Notes: a model not told the origin generated them from the letters alone. A stretch of DNA of 64,000 nucleotides from JAEUQQ01 sp963697285 (GCA_963697285.1 CAVONI010000011.1:62001-126000); one strand, 5' to 3'. Counted from the stretch's first letter, positions 53,012 to 63,609 are shown. Numbers and translations are program-made.

Positions 53012-53590
53012 CGCGTGCCGGCCGGTGCGTCGCAGCCGATCAGGCGATCGCTGCGCATCTGTGTGGCGCAAGCCGCATGGGGCGGAGAGGAAAGTCCGAA
53101 CTCCACAGGGCAGTGCGCCGGGTAACGCCCGGGCGGGGCAACCCGACGGACCAGTGGCACAGAAAATATACCGCCCGCCTTCGCGCGGCTCGTGCCGCGC
53201 TTCGGCGAGGCAGGCTCTTCAGGGGCTTGGCTTGCCGAGGTCAACGCACGGACGGCGGCCCGCAAGGGTCGCTGTAACCGTCTTCAGGTGCAGGCGGGTA
53301 GGCTGAAGAGCCTGCCTCGCCGAAGCCCGAAGGGCGAAGGCGGGTAAGGGTGAAAAGGTGCGGTAAGAGCGCACCGCGTCATCGGCAACGATGATGGCAG
53401 GCAAAACCCCGCACGGAGCAAGACCAAATAGGGAGGCGCTTGAGGACGGCCCGTCCGAAGCCTCCGGGTAGGTCGCTCGAGGCCGCCAGTAATGGCGGCC
53501 CTAGAGGAATGATCGCCACGGCCGATACCTCGGGTGTCGGCCGCACAGGATTCGGCTTATCGATCGACTGCGACGCTCCCGGCCGGCGCG
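53012..53590 (+). ncRNA. rnpB: RNase P RNA, bacterial type A, with an enlarged P12 arm
   Basis: The conserved core elements occur in order: GAGAGGAAAGTCCG (from 53085), GGTAACGCCCGGG, AGTGGCACAGAAA, GGGTAAGGGTGAAAAGGTGC, GTAAGAGCGCACC, CCCGCACGGAGCAAGACC, AAATAGGG, CGGGTAGGTCGCTCGAG, a TAGAGGAATG segment and ATTCGGCTTATCG near the 3' end. The ends pair as a long P1 (53012-53040 with 53562-53590, few mismatches). Between ACCGCC and GGCGGGTAAGGG, where Escherichia coli has about 25 bases of P12, there are about 165 bases containing a perfect 23-bp stem (53200-53222 with 53303-53325). The RNA cleaves tRNA precursors at the 5' end. Exact ends are inferred from pairing. Confidence 0.93.
53200..53325 (+). 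repeat. Perfect 23-bp hairpin inside the P12 arm of RNase P RNA
   Basis: The arms CTTCGGCGAGGCAGGCTCTT+CAG and their exact complement enclose 80 bases that include a second small stem. The arm sequence is of the GCCTGCCTCGCCGAAG type. An extragenic repeat captured by the RNA gene is a possible origin, but no second copy of this arm was found in the window. Confidence 0.75.
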
Positions 53591-53630
53591 TTGTGGCGGT
53601 CTCCACAAGGTTCAGGGACCTTCGAGACAC

Positions 53631-54563
<933 letters not shown>

Positions 54564-54917
54564 GTTCTCGAAGCCGGATCGTGTGATCGACGCCACCAGG
54601 CGTTGACGCCAGCACCCCCCAGTTCACGTCGCATTTCCGAGACGAATCCACAGGACGCGTTCGAGGCCGCTGATCGCCGACACCGCGCGGTGTCGCTGCC
54701 GTGAGCCCGCCAGGATCACGCGCGCGAGCTTGCCGGCGCGTCCAGCCATAACGCCTCTCGCCACCGCAAGTTACCAGCACGCGTTCGCCCGCCGGTGGGT
54801 GGCAGCGTCTGTGCTCTGGCCGAGGACGGTGGCTGACCAGCGCCGTGCGTCTTCCTGGACCACGCATCCGGACGAACGAGGGCCTGGTCAGGCCACCCCC
54901 ATCCAAGGAGAGATGCC
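54564..54917. other. 354-base intergenic region without recognised gene
   Basis: The region between the epimerase stop and the ComEA-like start contains no reading frame with coding base use and no conserved RNA motif that I recognise. Its last bases hold the ribosome binding site AAGGAGAG of the next gene. The promoter of the pseudopilin operon should be here but no clear -35/-10 pair is visible. Confidence 0.5.
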
Positions 54918-55253
54918 ATGAAGGTTCGTGTGTTCGCCGCCATGCTCACCCTCGTCGCCGCATTGTGCGCGACGACCGTCCCGTCCGCGGCCCAGGAGGC
55001 CGTGGCCTCGCGGTCGGTGCCCACCGTCAACATCAACACCGCGTCACAGGATCAGTTCGAAGCCCTGCCCGGCGTCGGGGCCAAGACCGCCCAGCGCATC
55101 CTCGAGCATCGGCAGAAGAACGGCCCGTTCAAGAAGGTCGAGGAGTTGATGAACATCAAGGGCATTGGCGAGAAGAGCTTCCTCAAGCTCAAGCCCTACC
55201 TCACCGTGGGCGCCCCGAAGGCCGACAAGCCCGCCCCGGGGGCGATGGACTGA
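54918..55253 (+). CDS. Secreted helix-hairpin-helix protein, ComEA-like
   Basis: This 111-residue precursor has a signal peptide (cleavage after VPSAAQ). Two helix-hairpin-helix motifs (VNINTASQDQFEALPGVGAKTAQRILEHR and VEELMNIKGIGEKSFLKLKPYL) match the DNA-binding domain of ComEA, which binds incoming DNA during transformation. A short Lys/Pro tail follows. AAGGAGAG precedes the ATG. It overlaps the pseudopilin gene by one base, so a role in DNA uptake or in the pilus machinery is plausible but not proven. Confidence 0.85.
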   Translation: MKVRVFAAMLTLVAALCATTVPSAAQEAVASRSVPTVNINTASQDQFEALPGVGAKTAQRILEHRQKNGPFKKVEELMNIKGIGEKSFLKLKPYLTVGAPKADKPAPGAMD

Positions 55254-55846
55254 TGCGCCGACCGGTCTGCTCGGCGGCCGGATTCTCGGTCGCCGAGCTG
55301 CTGGTGACGCTGGCCGTCGGAGCCGTGCTGCTCGCCACGACCGTGCCTGCCGTCGGAGCGGGTGGCGCCGCCGTCGCGGCGCGTCTCGCCGCGCGCAGGG
55401 TCGCTTCGTCGTTTCGCGAGGCCGCCGCAGCCGCACGAGTGCGGCAACGGACGCTTGCATGGGAAGTGGACAACGCGCCGTTGCGGATGCGACTGGTCGA
55501 GGACGGCGACGGCGATGGGGTGCGCCGCGATGACGTCGACCGCGGGATCGACCCCGTCGTGTCGGGCTGGCGTCCGATCAGCGATGGCCGGGTCGAGGTA
55601 GAGGCGCTCGTCGGCTGCAGCTGTCCCGACACCGACGGCAGCAGCCAGTTGGCGCCGGGCGACAGTGGCATCAGGTTCGGCGCGTCGAGCTTTGTCAGCT
55701 TCGCGGCGCGAGGCACATCCTCTTCTGGAACGTTGTACCTGACGGCGCGCGGAGGGCCAGCGGTGGCCGTGCGGCTGCTGGGCACGACGGGACGCGTGCG
55801 GATGCTGGAGTTCGTCGCGGGAGGCGCTGGATGGACGGAGCGCTGA
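55253..55846 (+). CDS. Type IV pilin-like protein / minor pseudopilin (GspH/FimT type)
   Basis: This 197-residue protein has a short basic leader with the prepilin peptidase site AAG|FSVAELLVTLAVGAVLL, including Glu at position +5 of the mature protein, followed by a long hydrophobic helix. The C-terminal globular part is Gly/Ser-rich with two Cys close together (GCSCPD). GspH/FimT proteins are minor pseudopilins that help assemble type II secretion or type IV pilus fibres. It starts on the TGA of the ComEA-like gene (TGATG), and the next gene starts on its own stop in the same way. Confidence 0.85.
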   Translation: MRRPVCSAAGFSVAELLVTLAVGAVLLATTVPAVGAGGAAVAARLAARRVASSFREAAAAARVRQRTLAWEVDNAPLRMRLVEDGDGDGVRRDDVDRGIDPVVSGWRPISDGRVEVEALVGCSCPDTDGSSQLAPGDSGIRFGASSFVSFAARGTSSSGTLYLTARGGPAVAVRLLGTTGRVRMLEFVAGGAGWTER

Positions 55847-56079
55847 TGCCGTATCACGTCACCATTCGTGGGCACGGCAGTGGCCGGGTGCACTCACGCG
55901 ACGGCACCAGGCTCACGATCGAGTGTGCCAGTCGGCTGCTGCCGGGCCGCCCGTACGAGGTGCAGGGCGTTCCTGGCGCCAGCGGCAACTGCCGCATGCG
56001 CGTGGCCGCGTCCTGGGTCCGGGGACTCGAAGGCGACGAGGGCGTGGTGTACCGCGTCACCCTGCAGGCTGAGTCCTAG
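55846..56079 (+). CDS. Small beta-rich protein of unknown function (possibly PilZ-like)
   Basis: This 77-residue protein starts on the TGA of the pseudopilin gene (TGATG) and lacks signal peptide and membrane helix. Strands such as VTIRGHGSGRVHSRDG, LTIECASRLLPGRPYEVQGV and VVYRVTLQAES suggest a small barrel, like the core of PilZ domains, but the RxxxR and D/NxSxxG c-di-GMP motifs are not seen. It is an operon partner of the ComEA-like protein and pseudopilin. Function unknown. Confidence 0.55.
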   Translation: MPYHVTIRGHGSGRVHSRDGTRLTIECASRLLPGRPYEVQGVPGASGNCRMRVAASWVRGLEGDEGVVYRVTLQAES

Positions 56080-56335
56080 CGTTCGGCGCGACGGTGATGG
56101 GGTAGGCGCTACCCGTTCGCGCGGCCGAGCGTTGGGGTAGCGGCTACCCACACTCGTCGATTGGCGGCCGAATACCGTGGCTGCGTGCCCACTCGAGGTT
56201 GATGCGAAGTGCCGGCAGATTGCCAGGGGGTGGGCTGCGGTGACATCGACCTGGCGCCACCGGAGCACCTGCCGCACCGTCTGGTACGCCGCTTGATCCA
56301 CGGGTGACAGACCCCCTCAGGAGGTGCGGAGCACC

Positions 56336-57775
56336 ATGTGCGATCACACGAGAACGGATGGTCCGGCTGCAGACAGGCGTGCGCGCCAGGTGGAAGCGCG
56401 TCGCGGGATTGGCACGGTCGTCGAGGCGGTTGCAGCGGCCATGCACCCTGACGCCACCAGCGGCCCGGCGCACCGCGCGTTCGAGTCGGCCGTGTCAGGC
56501 GTCATGGGCAACGGCGTGCAGGCGCGGCTGCATCGTGGCCGGACACTCGGCGCGGGACGCACCTTCCTGAAGGAGGATGAGGAAACGTGGGCAGTGGCCG
56601 TGCCCGGCGTGCCCGCGGTCCTCGAAGCCCGGGGCCTGACGTCAGCACCCGACGAGTGGCAGCGCCAGTTCCTCGAGCACTGCGCGCGCCTCGCGGGGCT
56701 GGTACTCGACGCGGAACAGTACCGCGCACAGGTGGCCCGCGCACGGCACGGACGCACCCACGCTGTGGGTCTGATCGGTCGCAGTCCCGCGATGCAGCGG
56801 TTACGCGAACGCATCGTGCGCGTCGCACGCACCGATGCGCCCGTGCTCGTGACGGGTGAGAGTGGCGTCGGCAAGGAACTGGTCGCCCGCCTCGTCCACG
56901 TGTGGAGCCGTCGGAGCGCCGGGCCCTTCGTCGCCGTCAACTGCGCGTCGATCGTCGAGTCGCTGTTCGAGGCCGAGGTGTTCGGCATCGAGGATCGGGC
57001 AGCCACCGGCGTGAGGGGACGACGTGGGAAGTTCGAACTCGCGGATGGGGGCACGCTCTTCCTCGACGAAATCGGGGATCTTCCCCCGCTCGCCCAGGCC
57101 AAGCTGCTGCGCGTCCTGCAGGACTTCCTCGTCGAGCGCGTCGGCGGAAGCGACGCCGTGAAAGTCGACGTCCGCGTTGTGGCGGCGACGAACCGCGACG
57201 TCGGCGAGATGGTCGAACGCGGCACCTTTCGCCTCGACCTGTTCCACCGCCTGAATGGCATCGAGGTCGCCGTCCCCCCGCTGCGCGCCCACGCCGACGA
57301 CCTGGGCGACCTGATCCAGCACCTGTTGCTCCGCCAGCGGCGCGACGGGTTGGTGGGGGTATCGTCGGCCGCGCTGGCGGCCCTGCGCGAATACCACTGG
57401 CCGGGCAACGTGCGCGAACTCGAACGCGTCGTCGAGCGGGCGGTCGCCCTGTGCGACGGCGACGAGGTGGACCTCGAGCACCTGCCGCCCGTGGTCACGA
57501 CCCGGTTTCGGGAGATGCTCGAGCCAGCGGTCGTGGCCCGCGACTCGGCGCGCGCCTTTCTCGTCCGCTACGCCCGCACCGTCTACGAACAGTGCGGCCG
57601 CAACAAGCGCGAGGCGTGCCGCATCCTCGACGTCAGCTACCACACCCTCAAGAGTTACCTCGACGCCACAGGGGGCGCCAGCCAGCCGCCAGGCGCCGAG
57701 GTGCCGTTCGTCAGCGACTTCGTTCCCGAGTCGCGCAGCGCATGCCGGCTCGGTCGCGAGGCTCGTGAGGGATGA
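56336..57775 (+). CDS. AAA+ transcriptional regulator, NtrC/NorR-like, with degenerate GAFTGA loop
   Basis: This 479-residue protein has an N-terminal domain of about 150 residues with no receiver signature, and an AAA+ domain with Walker A GESGVGKE, Walker B GTLFLDEIGDLPP and sensor RLDLFHRLNGIEVAVPPLR. The C-terminal Fis-type helix-turn-helix is NKREACRILDVSYHTLKSYLD. The sigma-54 contact loop normally GAFTGA reads RAATGV after FGIED, so activation through RpoN is doubtful. ATG 56336 follows AGGAGG by 11 bases. It may regulate the upstream pilus-like operon; that is inference. Confidence 0.85.
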   Translation: MCDHTRTDGPAADRRARQVEARRGIGTVVEAVAAAMHPDATSGPAHRAFESAVSGVMGNGVQARLHRGRTLGAGRTFLKEDEETWAVAVPGVPAVLEARGLTSAPDEWQRQFLEHCARLAGLVLDAEQYRAQVARARHGRTHAVGLIGRSPAMQRLRERIVRVARTDAPVLVTGESGVGKELVARLVHVWSRRSAGPFVAVNCASIVESLFEAEVFGIEDRAATGVRGRRGKFELADGGTLFLDEIGDLPPLAQAKLLRVLQDFLVERVGGSDAVKVDVRVVAATNRDVGEMVERGTFRLDLFHRLNGIEVAVPPLRAHADDLGDLIQHLLLRQRRDGLVGVSSAALAALREYHWPGNVRELERVVERAVALCDGDEVDLEHLPPVVTTRFREMLEPAVVARDSARAFLVRYARTVYEQCGRNKREACRILDVSYHTLKSYLDATGGASQPPGAEVPFVSDFVPESRSACRLGREAREG

Positions 57776-57834
57776 CGTGAGCTCTGCTGGCCGACGGGTG
57801 TTGTGCGGTTGTCATGTCCTGCGGTGGTCATGCC

Positions 57835-57863
57835 TTGACCCGCCTGCCTGTGCGTAGTACGGT
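57835..57863 (+). promoter_or_regulatory. Sigma-70-type promoter of the gcvTHP operon
   Basis: TTGACC (57835-57840), a 17-base spacer and TACGGT (57858-57863) form a good promoter. The start would be near 57870, giving a leader of about 70 bases before ATG 57940. No glycine riboswitch is recognisable in that leader. Confidence 0.5.
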
Positions 57864-57939
57864 TTCGCCGTTGTCTCGCAGCCCACCTCCGGCGCTGCGC
57901 TCGACGATGCTTTCGCGCCAATCCGCGGCCCCGCCTCGC

Positions 57940-59058
57940 ATGTCAGACACCACAGCCGTTCCGCTCAAGCACACGCCCCTGCATGCACGCCACATCGCCC
58001 ACGGAGCCCGGATGGTGCCGTTCGGCGGCTGGCACATGCCCGTCGAGTACTCCGGCATCGTCGACGAGCACCAGGCCGTTCGGACCCGGGCCGGCCTGTT
58101 CGACGTGAGCCACATGGGCCAGATCGAGATCGCGGGGACCGACGCCCTGGCGGCGGTGCAGCGCATCTCGAGCAACGATGCGTCGAAGCTCAAGATTGGC
58201 CAGATCCACTACTCGGGCCTGATGACGCCGCAGGGGACTTTCGTTGACGATCTGCTGGTCTATCGGTTTGCCGACGATCACTTCCTGCTGGTCGTGAACG
58301 CGTCGAACATCGAAGGCGACTTCGCGTGGATCCGCGAGCAGATCGCCGGTATCGGCGATGCGGTTGCGGTGAACTCGAGTGCGCGCTACGCGCTGATCGC
58401 GATCCAGGGACCTCTGGCGCGGAACATCCTGCAGTCGCTCACCGCCGTCGACCTGTCGGCGATGAAGTACTACTGGTTCGCGCACGGCGAGGTGGCGGGT
58501 ATTCGCGGGACGATCTCCCGCACCGGCTACACCGGCGAGGACGGTTTCGAGATCTTCGTGCCCCCGCAGTCGGCCGATCGGCTCTGGCTGGCCCTGCTCG
58601 GAGCCGGCGCCGAGGCTGGCCTCGTGCCCGCCGGTCTCGGCGCGCGCGACACGCTGCGGCTCGAGGCGGCGATGCGCCTGTACGGTAACGACATCGACAC
58701 CACGACGACGGTGCTCGACGCCGACCTGGGCTGGATCGTCGGCTGGAACAAGTCCGGGTTCCTCGGCGAAGACGTGCTCCGCGACCAGCGCGAGCACGGT
58801 ACGACCCGCAAGCTCGTGGGGTTCGAGATGATCGACAAGGGGATCGCCCGGCACGGCTACCCGGTGTGGGTCGACGGGGCGTTGGCGGGCGCGGTCACCA
58901 GCGGGACGCAGACCCCGTTCCTGAAGAAGGCTATCGGCATGGCCTACGTGCCGACCGCTGCCGCGACGGTGGATCGCGAGATCGAAGTCGAGGTACGGGG
59001 GCGCCGGCTCAAGGCGCGCATCGTGCCGCTGCCGTTCTACAAGCGTCCGAGGGCCTGA
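57940..59058 (+). CDS. gcvT: Glycine cleavage system T protein (aminomethyltransferase)
   Basis: This 372-residue enzyme transfers the aminomethyl group from lipoyl-GcvH to tetrahydrofolate, releasing ammonia. Family blocks visible are TPLHARHIAHGARMVPFGGWHMPVEY, RAGLFDVSHMGQIEI, SRTGYTGEDGFEIF, GLGARDTLRLEA and GAVTSGTQTPFLKKAIGMAYV. ATG 57940 (MSDTTAVPLKHTPLH) is the likely start; upstream in-frame residues are not conserved. It is the first gene of a complete gcvTHP operon. Confidence 0.95.
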   Translation: MSDTTAVPLKHTPLHARHIAHGARMVPFGGWHMPVEYSGIVDEHQAVRTRAGLFDVSHMGQIEIAGTDALAAVQRISSNDASKLKIGQIHYSGLMTPQGTFVDDLLVYRFADDHFLLVVNASNIEGDFAWIREQIAGIGDAVAVNSSARYALIAIQGPLARNILQSLTAVDLSAMKYYWFAHGEVAGIRGTISRTGYTGEDGFEIFVPPQSADRLWLALLGAGAEAGLVPAGLGARDTLRLEAAMRLYGNDIDTTTTVLDADLGWIVGWNKSGFLGEDVLRDQREHGTTRKLVGFEMIDKGIARHGYPVWVDGALAGAVTSGTQTPFLKKAIGMAYVPTAAATVDREIEVEVRGRRLKARIVPLPFYKRPRA

Positions 59059-59061
59059 CAC

Positions 59062-59434
59062 ATGTATCCGAGCGAGTTCAAGTACCACGAAAGACCATGA
59101 GTGGGTGCGTCTCGAAGGCGATGAGGCAGTGGTCGGCGTCACCGACTACGCGCAGCAGCAACTTGGCGACGTGGTGTTCGTTGAACTGCCCGACCTGGGC
59201 CGCCAGGTGACCCAGGGCGAGGTCTTCGGCACGATCGAATCGGTGAAGGCCGTGTCGGAGCTCTTCAGCCCGCTCAGCGGCGAAGTCATCGCCGTGAACG
59301 GCGACCTGGCGGCATCGCCCGAGGTGGTCAACACGAAGCCCCACGAGACGTGGATGATCCGGGTGCGTGTCACCAACGCCGCCGAAACCGCGTCCTTGTT
59401 GTCGAGCACCGAGTACGACGCGCTGGTGAAGTAG
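59062..59434 (+). CDS. gcvH: Glycine cleavage system H protein; frameshifted near 59085
   Basis: The lipoyl carrier shuttles the aminomethyl intermediate between GcvP and GcvT. The start MYPSEFKY at 59062 stops early in the given frame. Removing one C (taccacg to tacacg) gives MYPSEFKYTKDHEWVRLEGDE, a textbook GcvH N-terminus, and a full 123-residue protein. The lipoylation lysine is in the motif ESVKA. GVTDYAQQQLGDVVFVELPDLG is also conserved. The break is therefore one extra base. It sits three bases after gcvT. Confidence 0.93.
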
Positions 59435-59516
59435 GGCAGCGGTCGCCACCCGGTGCGTTCCAGCGCGTCTCCGCGCTTTTCGGGCCGATCGTCACGTGGC
59501 GGTCGTGCCACCGCTG

Positions 59517-62409
59517 ATGTCGATGATCACCACGAGTGCGAACGAGTTCGCGGCCCGGCACGTCGGACCGCGCGGGGATGAGCGTGTTGCGATGCTGCAG
59601 GCCGTCGGGGCCGACAGCCTCGATGCCCTGATCGGCGAAGCCGTGCCGGCGGCGATCCGCCTGCCGGGGCCGCTGGCCTGTCCGCCCGGCGAAACCGAAG
59701 CCGCGTACCTGGCGCGCCTGCGCACGATCGCCGCGAAAAACCAGATCTTCCGCTCGTACATCGGGCTCGGCTACTACGGCACGCTGACGCCGAGCGTCAT
59801 CCTCAGGAACGTCTTCGAGAACCCCGGCTGGTACACGCCCTACACGCCGTACCAGGCCGAGATCGCCCAGGGCCGGCTCGAGGGCCTCCTCAACTTCCAG
59901 ACGGTGGTGCGCGACCTCACAGCCATGGAGGTGGCGAACGCCTCGCTGCTCGACGAGGGCACCGCCGCCGGCGAGGCCATGACGCTGCTGCGGCGCGTCT
60001 CGAAGAAGCCGGCGGCAGCCAACGTGTTCCTCGTGGCCGATACCTGCTTCCCGCAGACCCGGGTGGTGGTGGAAGGACGCGCCGAACCACTGGGGATCGC
60101 GGTGAAGACCGTGTCGCTCGACGCGATCGCATGGTCGGATGACGTCTTCGGCATCCTCGTGCAGACCCCCGACGTCTGCGGCGAGGCGCGCGACCTCAAG
60201 GCGCTCATCGCCCACGCGCACGCGCAGGGCGTGCTCGTCGCGGTAGCGGGTGACCTGCTCGCGATGACGATCCTGACGCCGCCCAGGCGAGATGGGCGCA
60301 GACGTGGTCGTGGGCAACGCGCAGCGTTTCGGTGTCCCGATGGGATACGGCGGGCCGCACGCCGCGTTCTTCGCCACCCGCGAGGCGTTCGTACGGTACG
60401 CGGCAGGCCGCATCATCGGCGTCTCGGTCGACGCCGAAGGCGAGACGGCCTATCGCATGGCGCTGCAGACGCGCGAGCAGCACATTCGACGCGAGAAGGC
60501 GACGTCGAACATCTGCACGGCGCAGGCACTGCTGGCCAACATGGCGGGCTTCTATGCCACGTGGCACGGCGCCGAGGGACTGAAGGCCATTGCCACGCGC
60601 GTGCATGCCTCGACCGCCGGGCTCGCGCGTGCGCTCGTCGCGCTCGGGTACCGCGTGCTGACCGGGGAGTACTTCGACACGATCCGCGTGGACGTCGATG
60701 GGCGTGCGCCTGCGATCCGCGCCATCGCGACACGCCACCGCATCAACTTCAACATCGTGGACGACAGCACGGTTGCAGTCGCCTTCGACGAGACCACGAC
60801 TGCCGAGGACGTGCACGACGTGGTGGCGATCTTCGCCGAGGCCGTCGGGCAGCCGGCACCTGTGGTGACGATCGATGCCCGTGCCACCACGCTTTCGCCA
60901 GCGCTGCGCCGGACAACCCCGTTCATGACGCATCCCGTCTTCGAGCGCCATCGCTCCGAGACACAGATGATGCGCTACCTGAAGTCGCTCGAGCGCAAGG
61001 ACATCGGCCTCGACACGTCGATGATTCCGCTCGGCTCCTGCACCATGAAGCTGAATGCCGCCAGCGAGATGATCCCGGTGACGTGGCCCGAGTTCGGCGC
61101 GCTGCACCCGTTCGTTCCCGCGGAGCAGGCACAGGGCTACGCACAGATCCTCGAGGAACTCGAGGCGGCGCTGCGGACCGTGACGGGGTTCGCGGCGGTG
61201 TCGCTGCAGCCGAATTCCGGCGCACAGGGGGAGTTGACGGGCCTGCTCGTGATCCGCGCCTACCACCACGCGCGCGGCGACACGCATCGCGACGTCGTGC
61301 TGATTCCCTCGTCTGCGCACGGGACCAACCCGGCGAGCGCGGTCATGGCGGGCATGAAGGTGGTCGTGACCGCCTGCGATGCGCACGGCAACGTCGACGT
61401 GGCCGACCTCCGTGCCAAGGCCACGCAGCACGCGGCGAATCTCGCCGGGCTGATGGTGACCTACCCCTCGACCCACGGGGTGTTCGAGGACGCGATCCGC
61501 GACGTGTGCGACATCATCCACGCACACGGCGGCCAGGTGTACATGGATGGCGCGAACATGAACGCACAGGTCGGCCTCACCAGCCCCGCCATGATCGGCG
61601 CCGACGTGTGCCACCTGAACCTGCACAAGACGTTCGCCATCCCGCATGGCGGCGGGGGACCGGGCATGGGGCCGATCGGCGTGGCCGCGCACCTCGCGCC
61701 GTACCTGCCGGGCCATCCGGTCGTGGCGACCGGCGGGGCGCAGGGCGTCAGGGCGGTCGCGTCGGCCCCGTACGGCAGCGCGAGCATCCTGCTGATCTCC
61801 TACGGCTACATCCGCATGCTCGGCGGCGACGGGATGACGTCGGCGACCGCGCACGCCATCCTGAACGCCAACTACATCAAGGCGCGCCTCGAACCGCATT
61901 ATCCCGTGCTCTATGCACGCGAGAACGGCCGCGTCGCGCACGAGCTGATCTTCGACCTGCGACCGTTCAAGCAGCAGTCGGGCATCGACGAGATCGACGT
62001 CGCCAAGCGCCTCATGGACTTCGGCTTCCACGCGCCGACGGTCTCGTTCCCGGTCGTGGGGACGCTGATGATCGAACCCACCGAGAGCGAGTCGAAGGAC
62101 GAACTCGACCGCTTCTGCGACGCGCTGATCGCCATCCGGCACGAGATCCAGGCGGTGATCGACGGTACGGCCGATCGCACGAACAACGTGCTCAAGAACG
62201 CTCCGCACACCGCACGCGCGGTGACGAGTGACACGTGGACCCGGCCGTACACGCGCGAGCAGGCGGCCTACCCGCTGCCGTTCGTGCGGGCGAACAAGGT
62301 GTGGCCCGCCGTGGCGCGCATCGACAACGCACACGGCGATCGCCACCTCGTCTGCGCGTGCGTGCCGATCGACGCCTACGCCGACGAGACGCCCGTGGGC
62401 GTGCGCTAG
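59517..62409 (+). CDS. gcvP: Glycine dehydrogenase (decarboxylating), P protein; frameshifted at 60285
   Basis: The pyridoxal-phosphate enzyme decarboxylates glycine and loads GcvH. It is a single-chain form of about 963 residues, containing FAARHVGPRGDE near the start, RSYIGLGYYGTLTP, YTPYQAEIAQGRLE, the PLP Lys in NLHKTFAIPHGGGGPG and C-terminal ICAxxx-type closing blocks. The frame breaks at 60285. Deleting one A (gcccaggcg to gcccggcg) restores TPPGEMGADVVVGNAQRFG. Start ATG 59517 is preferred over GTG 59496. It completes the gcvT-gcvH-gcvP set, in line with co-regulation. Confidence 0.95.
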
Positions 62410-62419
62410 CGACGAGTCG

Positions 62420-63583
62420 ATGCACGAGGCCGACGACGACGTCGATCGCCTGGTGGAAGCGCTCGGCCTGGCTGCGCCCGAGTCGCGCCGGCGGTCGACG
62501 CGCGAGGGCGAGTCACTCGAGGAGTGGCTCGGCCGCCTGGTGGCCGCCCAGGGCAGCGACCTGCTTCTCGTCGCAGGCGCACCACCTGTGCTGGTGGTGG
62601 ACGGACGGGTGATTCCGCTCGAGGGCGGTCCCCTCGACGGCGAAGACATCGAGCAGGCCGTGGTTCCGGTCCTGCAGCCGCACGCGCTCAGGAAGTATCG
62701 CGCCCTCGGCATCGTCGATGCCTCGTTGCGGATCGCGTCGGTCGGGCGCTTCCGCATCAACCTGCACCGCGAGCGTGGCCGGGCGGCCGCCGCCATCCGG
62801 GCGTTGCCGGTGCGTCCGCCGGTGCTCGCGAACCTGAACCTCCCTCCGCAGGTCGCACAACTGAGTCACCTGCCACGCGGGCTCGTCCTGGTCGGGGGGC
62901 CGACCGGTGCGGGCAAGTCGACGACCCTCGCCGCGCTCGTCAACGAGATCAACACCCATCACCCGCGCCACATCGTCACGATCGAGGATCCGATCGAGTT
63001 CGAGCATCCCCACAAGCGGGGACTCGTCGAGCAGGTCGAGATTGGCGTCGACGCCCCGGACTTTCCGACCGCGCTGCGGGCGGCATTGCGCCAGGCCCCC
63101 GACGTGATCCTCGTCGGAGAGATGCGCGACCCCGAGACGATGCAGATTGCCGTGTCGGCGGCCGAGACCGGCCACCTCGTGCTGTCGACCGTGCACACGA
63201 GCGACGTGACCTCGTCGATCGCCCGGATCGCCGACGCCTTCCCGTCGGAGCGCCAGAATCTGGTTCGCCAGGACCTGTCGCTTGCCCTGTCGGCCGTGCT
63301 CGTGCAGACACTGCTGCCGCGACAGGGCGGCGGCCGCGTGCCCGCCGTCGAACTGCTGATGGTCGACTACGGGGCGCGGCAGCACATCAGGAAGAACGCG
63401 CTCCAGCACCTGCACCAGGAGATCACGATCTCGCGGAAGCGCGGGTCGATGACCTTCGAAGACCACCTTGTCGAACTGGTGGCGGCCGGCGTGCTCGACG
63501 TCGAGGAGGCCCGCACGCGGGCGGTGCACCGCGAGGAGTTCGACGACAGCCTGCGTGCCGCGCAGCAGCGGAAGCCGCGCTGA
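62420..63583 (+). CDS. pilT: Type IV pilus retraction ATPase, PilT/PilU-like
   Basis: This 387-residue hexameric secretion ATPase has an N-terminal PAS-like domain, Walker A GPTGAGKSTT, the Asp box IEDPIEFEH, Walker B LVGEMRDPETM and the His box ETGHLVLSTVHT. This is the PilT subfamily that powers pilus retraction at the inner membrane. The N-terminal extension of about 30 acidic residues is longer than in typical PilT. It starts ten bases after gcvP, but a functional link to glycine cleavage is not expected. The pseudopilin and ComEA-like genes at 55 kb are possible partners. Confidence 0.9.
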   Translation: MHEADDDVDRLVEALGLAAPESRRRSTREGESLEEWLGRLVAAQGSDLLLVAGAPPVLVVDGRVIPLEGGPLDGEDIEQAVVPVLQPHALRKYRALGIVDASLRIASVGRFRINLHRERGRAAAAIRALPVRPPVLANLNLPPQVAQLSHLPRGLVLVGGPTGAGKSTTLAALVNEINTHHPRHIVTIEDPIEFEHPHKRGLVEQVEIGVDAPDFPTALRAALRQAPDVILVGEMRDPETMQIAVSAAETGHLVLSTVHTSDVTSSIARIADAFPSERQNLVRQDLSLALSAVLVQTLLPRQGGGRVPAVELLMVDYGARQHIRKNALQHLHQEITISRKRGSMTFEDHLVELVAAGVLDVEEARTRAVHREEFDDSLRAAQQRKPR

Positions 63584-63609
63584 CGCGTCCGGCCGCGGAG
63601 CTTCGCAGG

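Noticed and set aside
54564..54917. Possible c-di-GMP riboswitch upstream of the ComEA-like gene
   Set aside because: None of the conserved GEMM core sequences can be found.
56190..56230. Sigma-54 promoter (GG-N10-GC) before the second AAA+ regulator
   Set aside because: The GG and GC dinucleotides in TGCCGGCAGATTGC are spaced too closely for a -24/-12 site.
57864..57939. Possible glycine riboswitch in the gcvT leader
   Set aside because: The leader is only about 70 bases and lacks the conserved glycine aptamer segments, so there is no room for a tandem aptamer.
60205..62796. Long minus-strand open frame of 863 codons opposite gcvP
   Set aside because: It mirrors a confirmed gcvP gene and is rich in Arg/His/Asp with no domain; such shadows are expected in GC-rich DNA.
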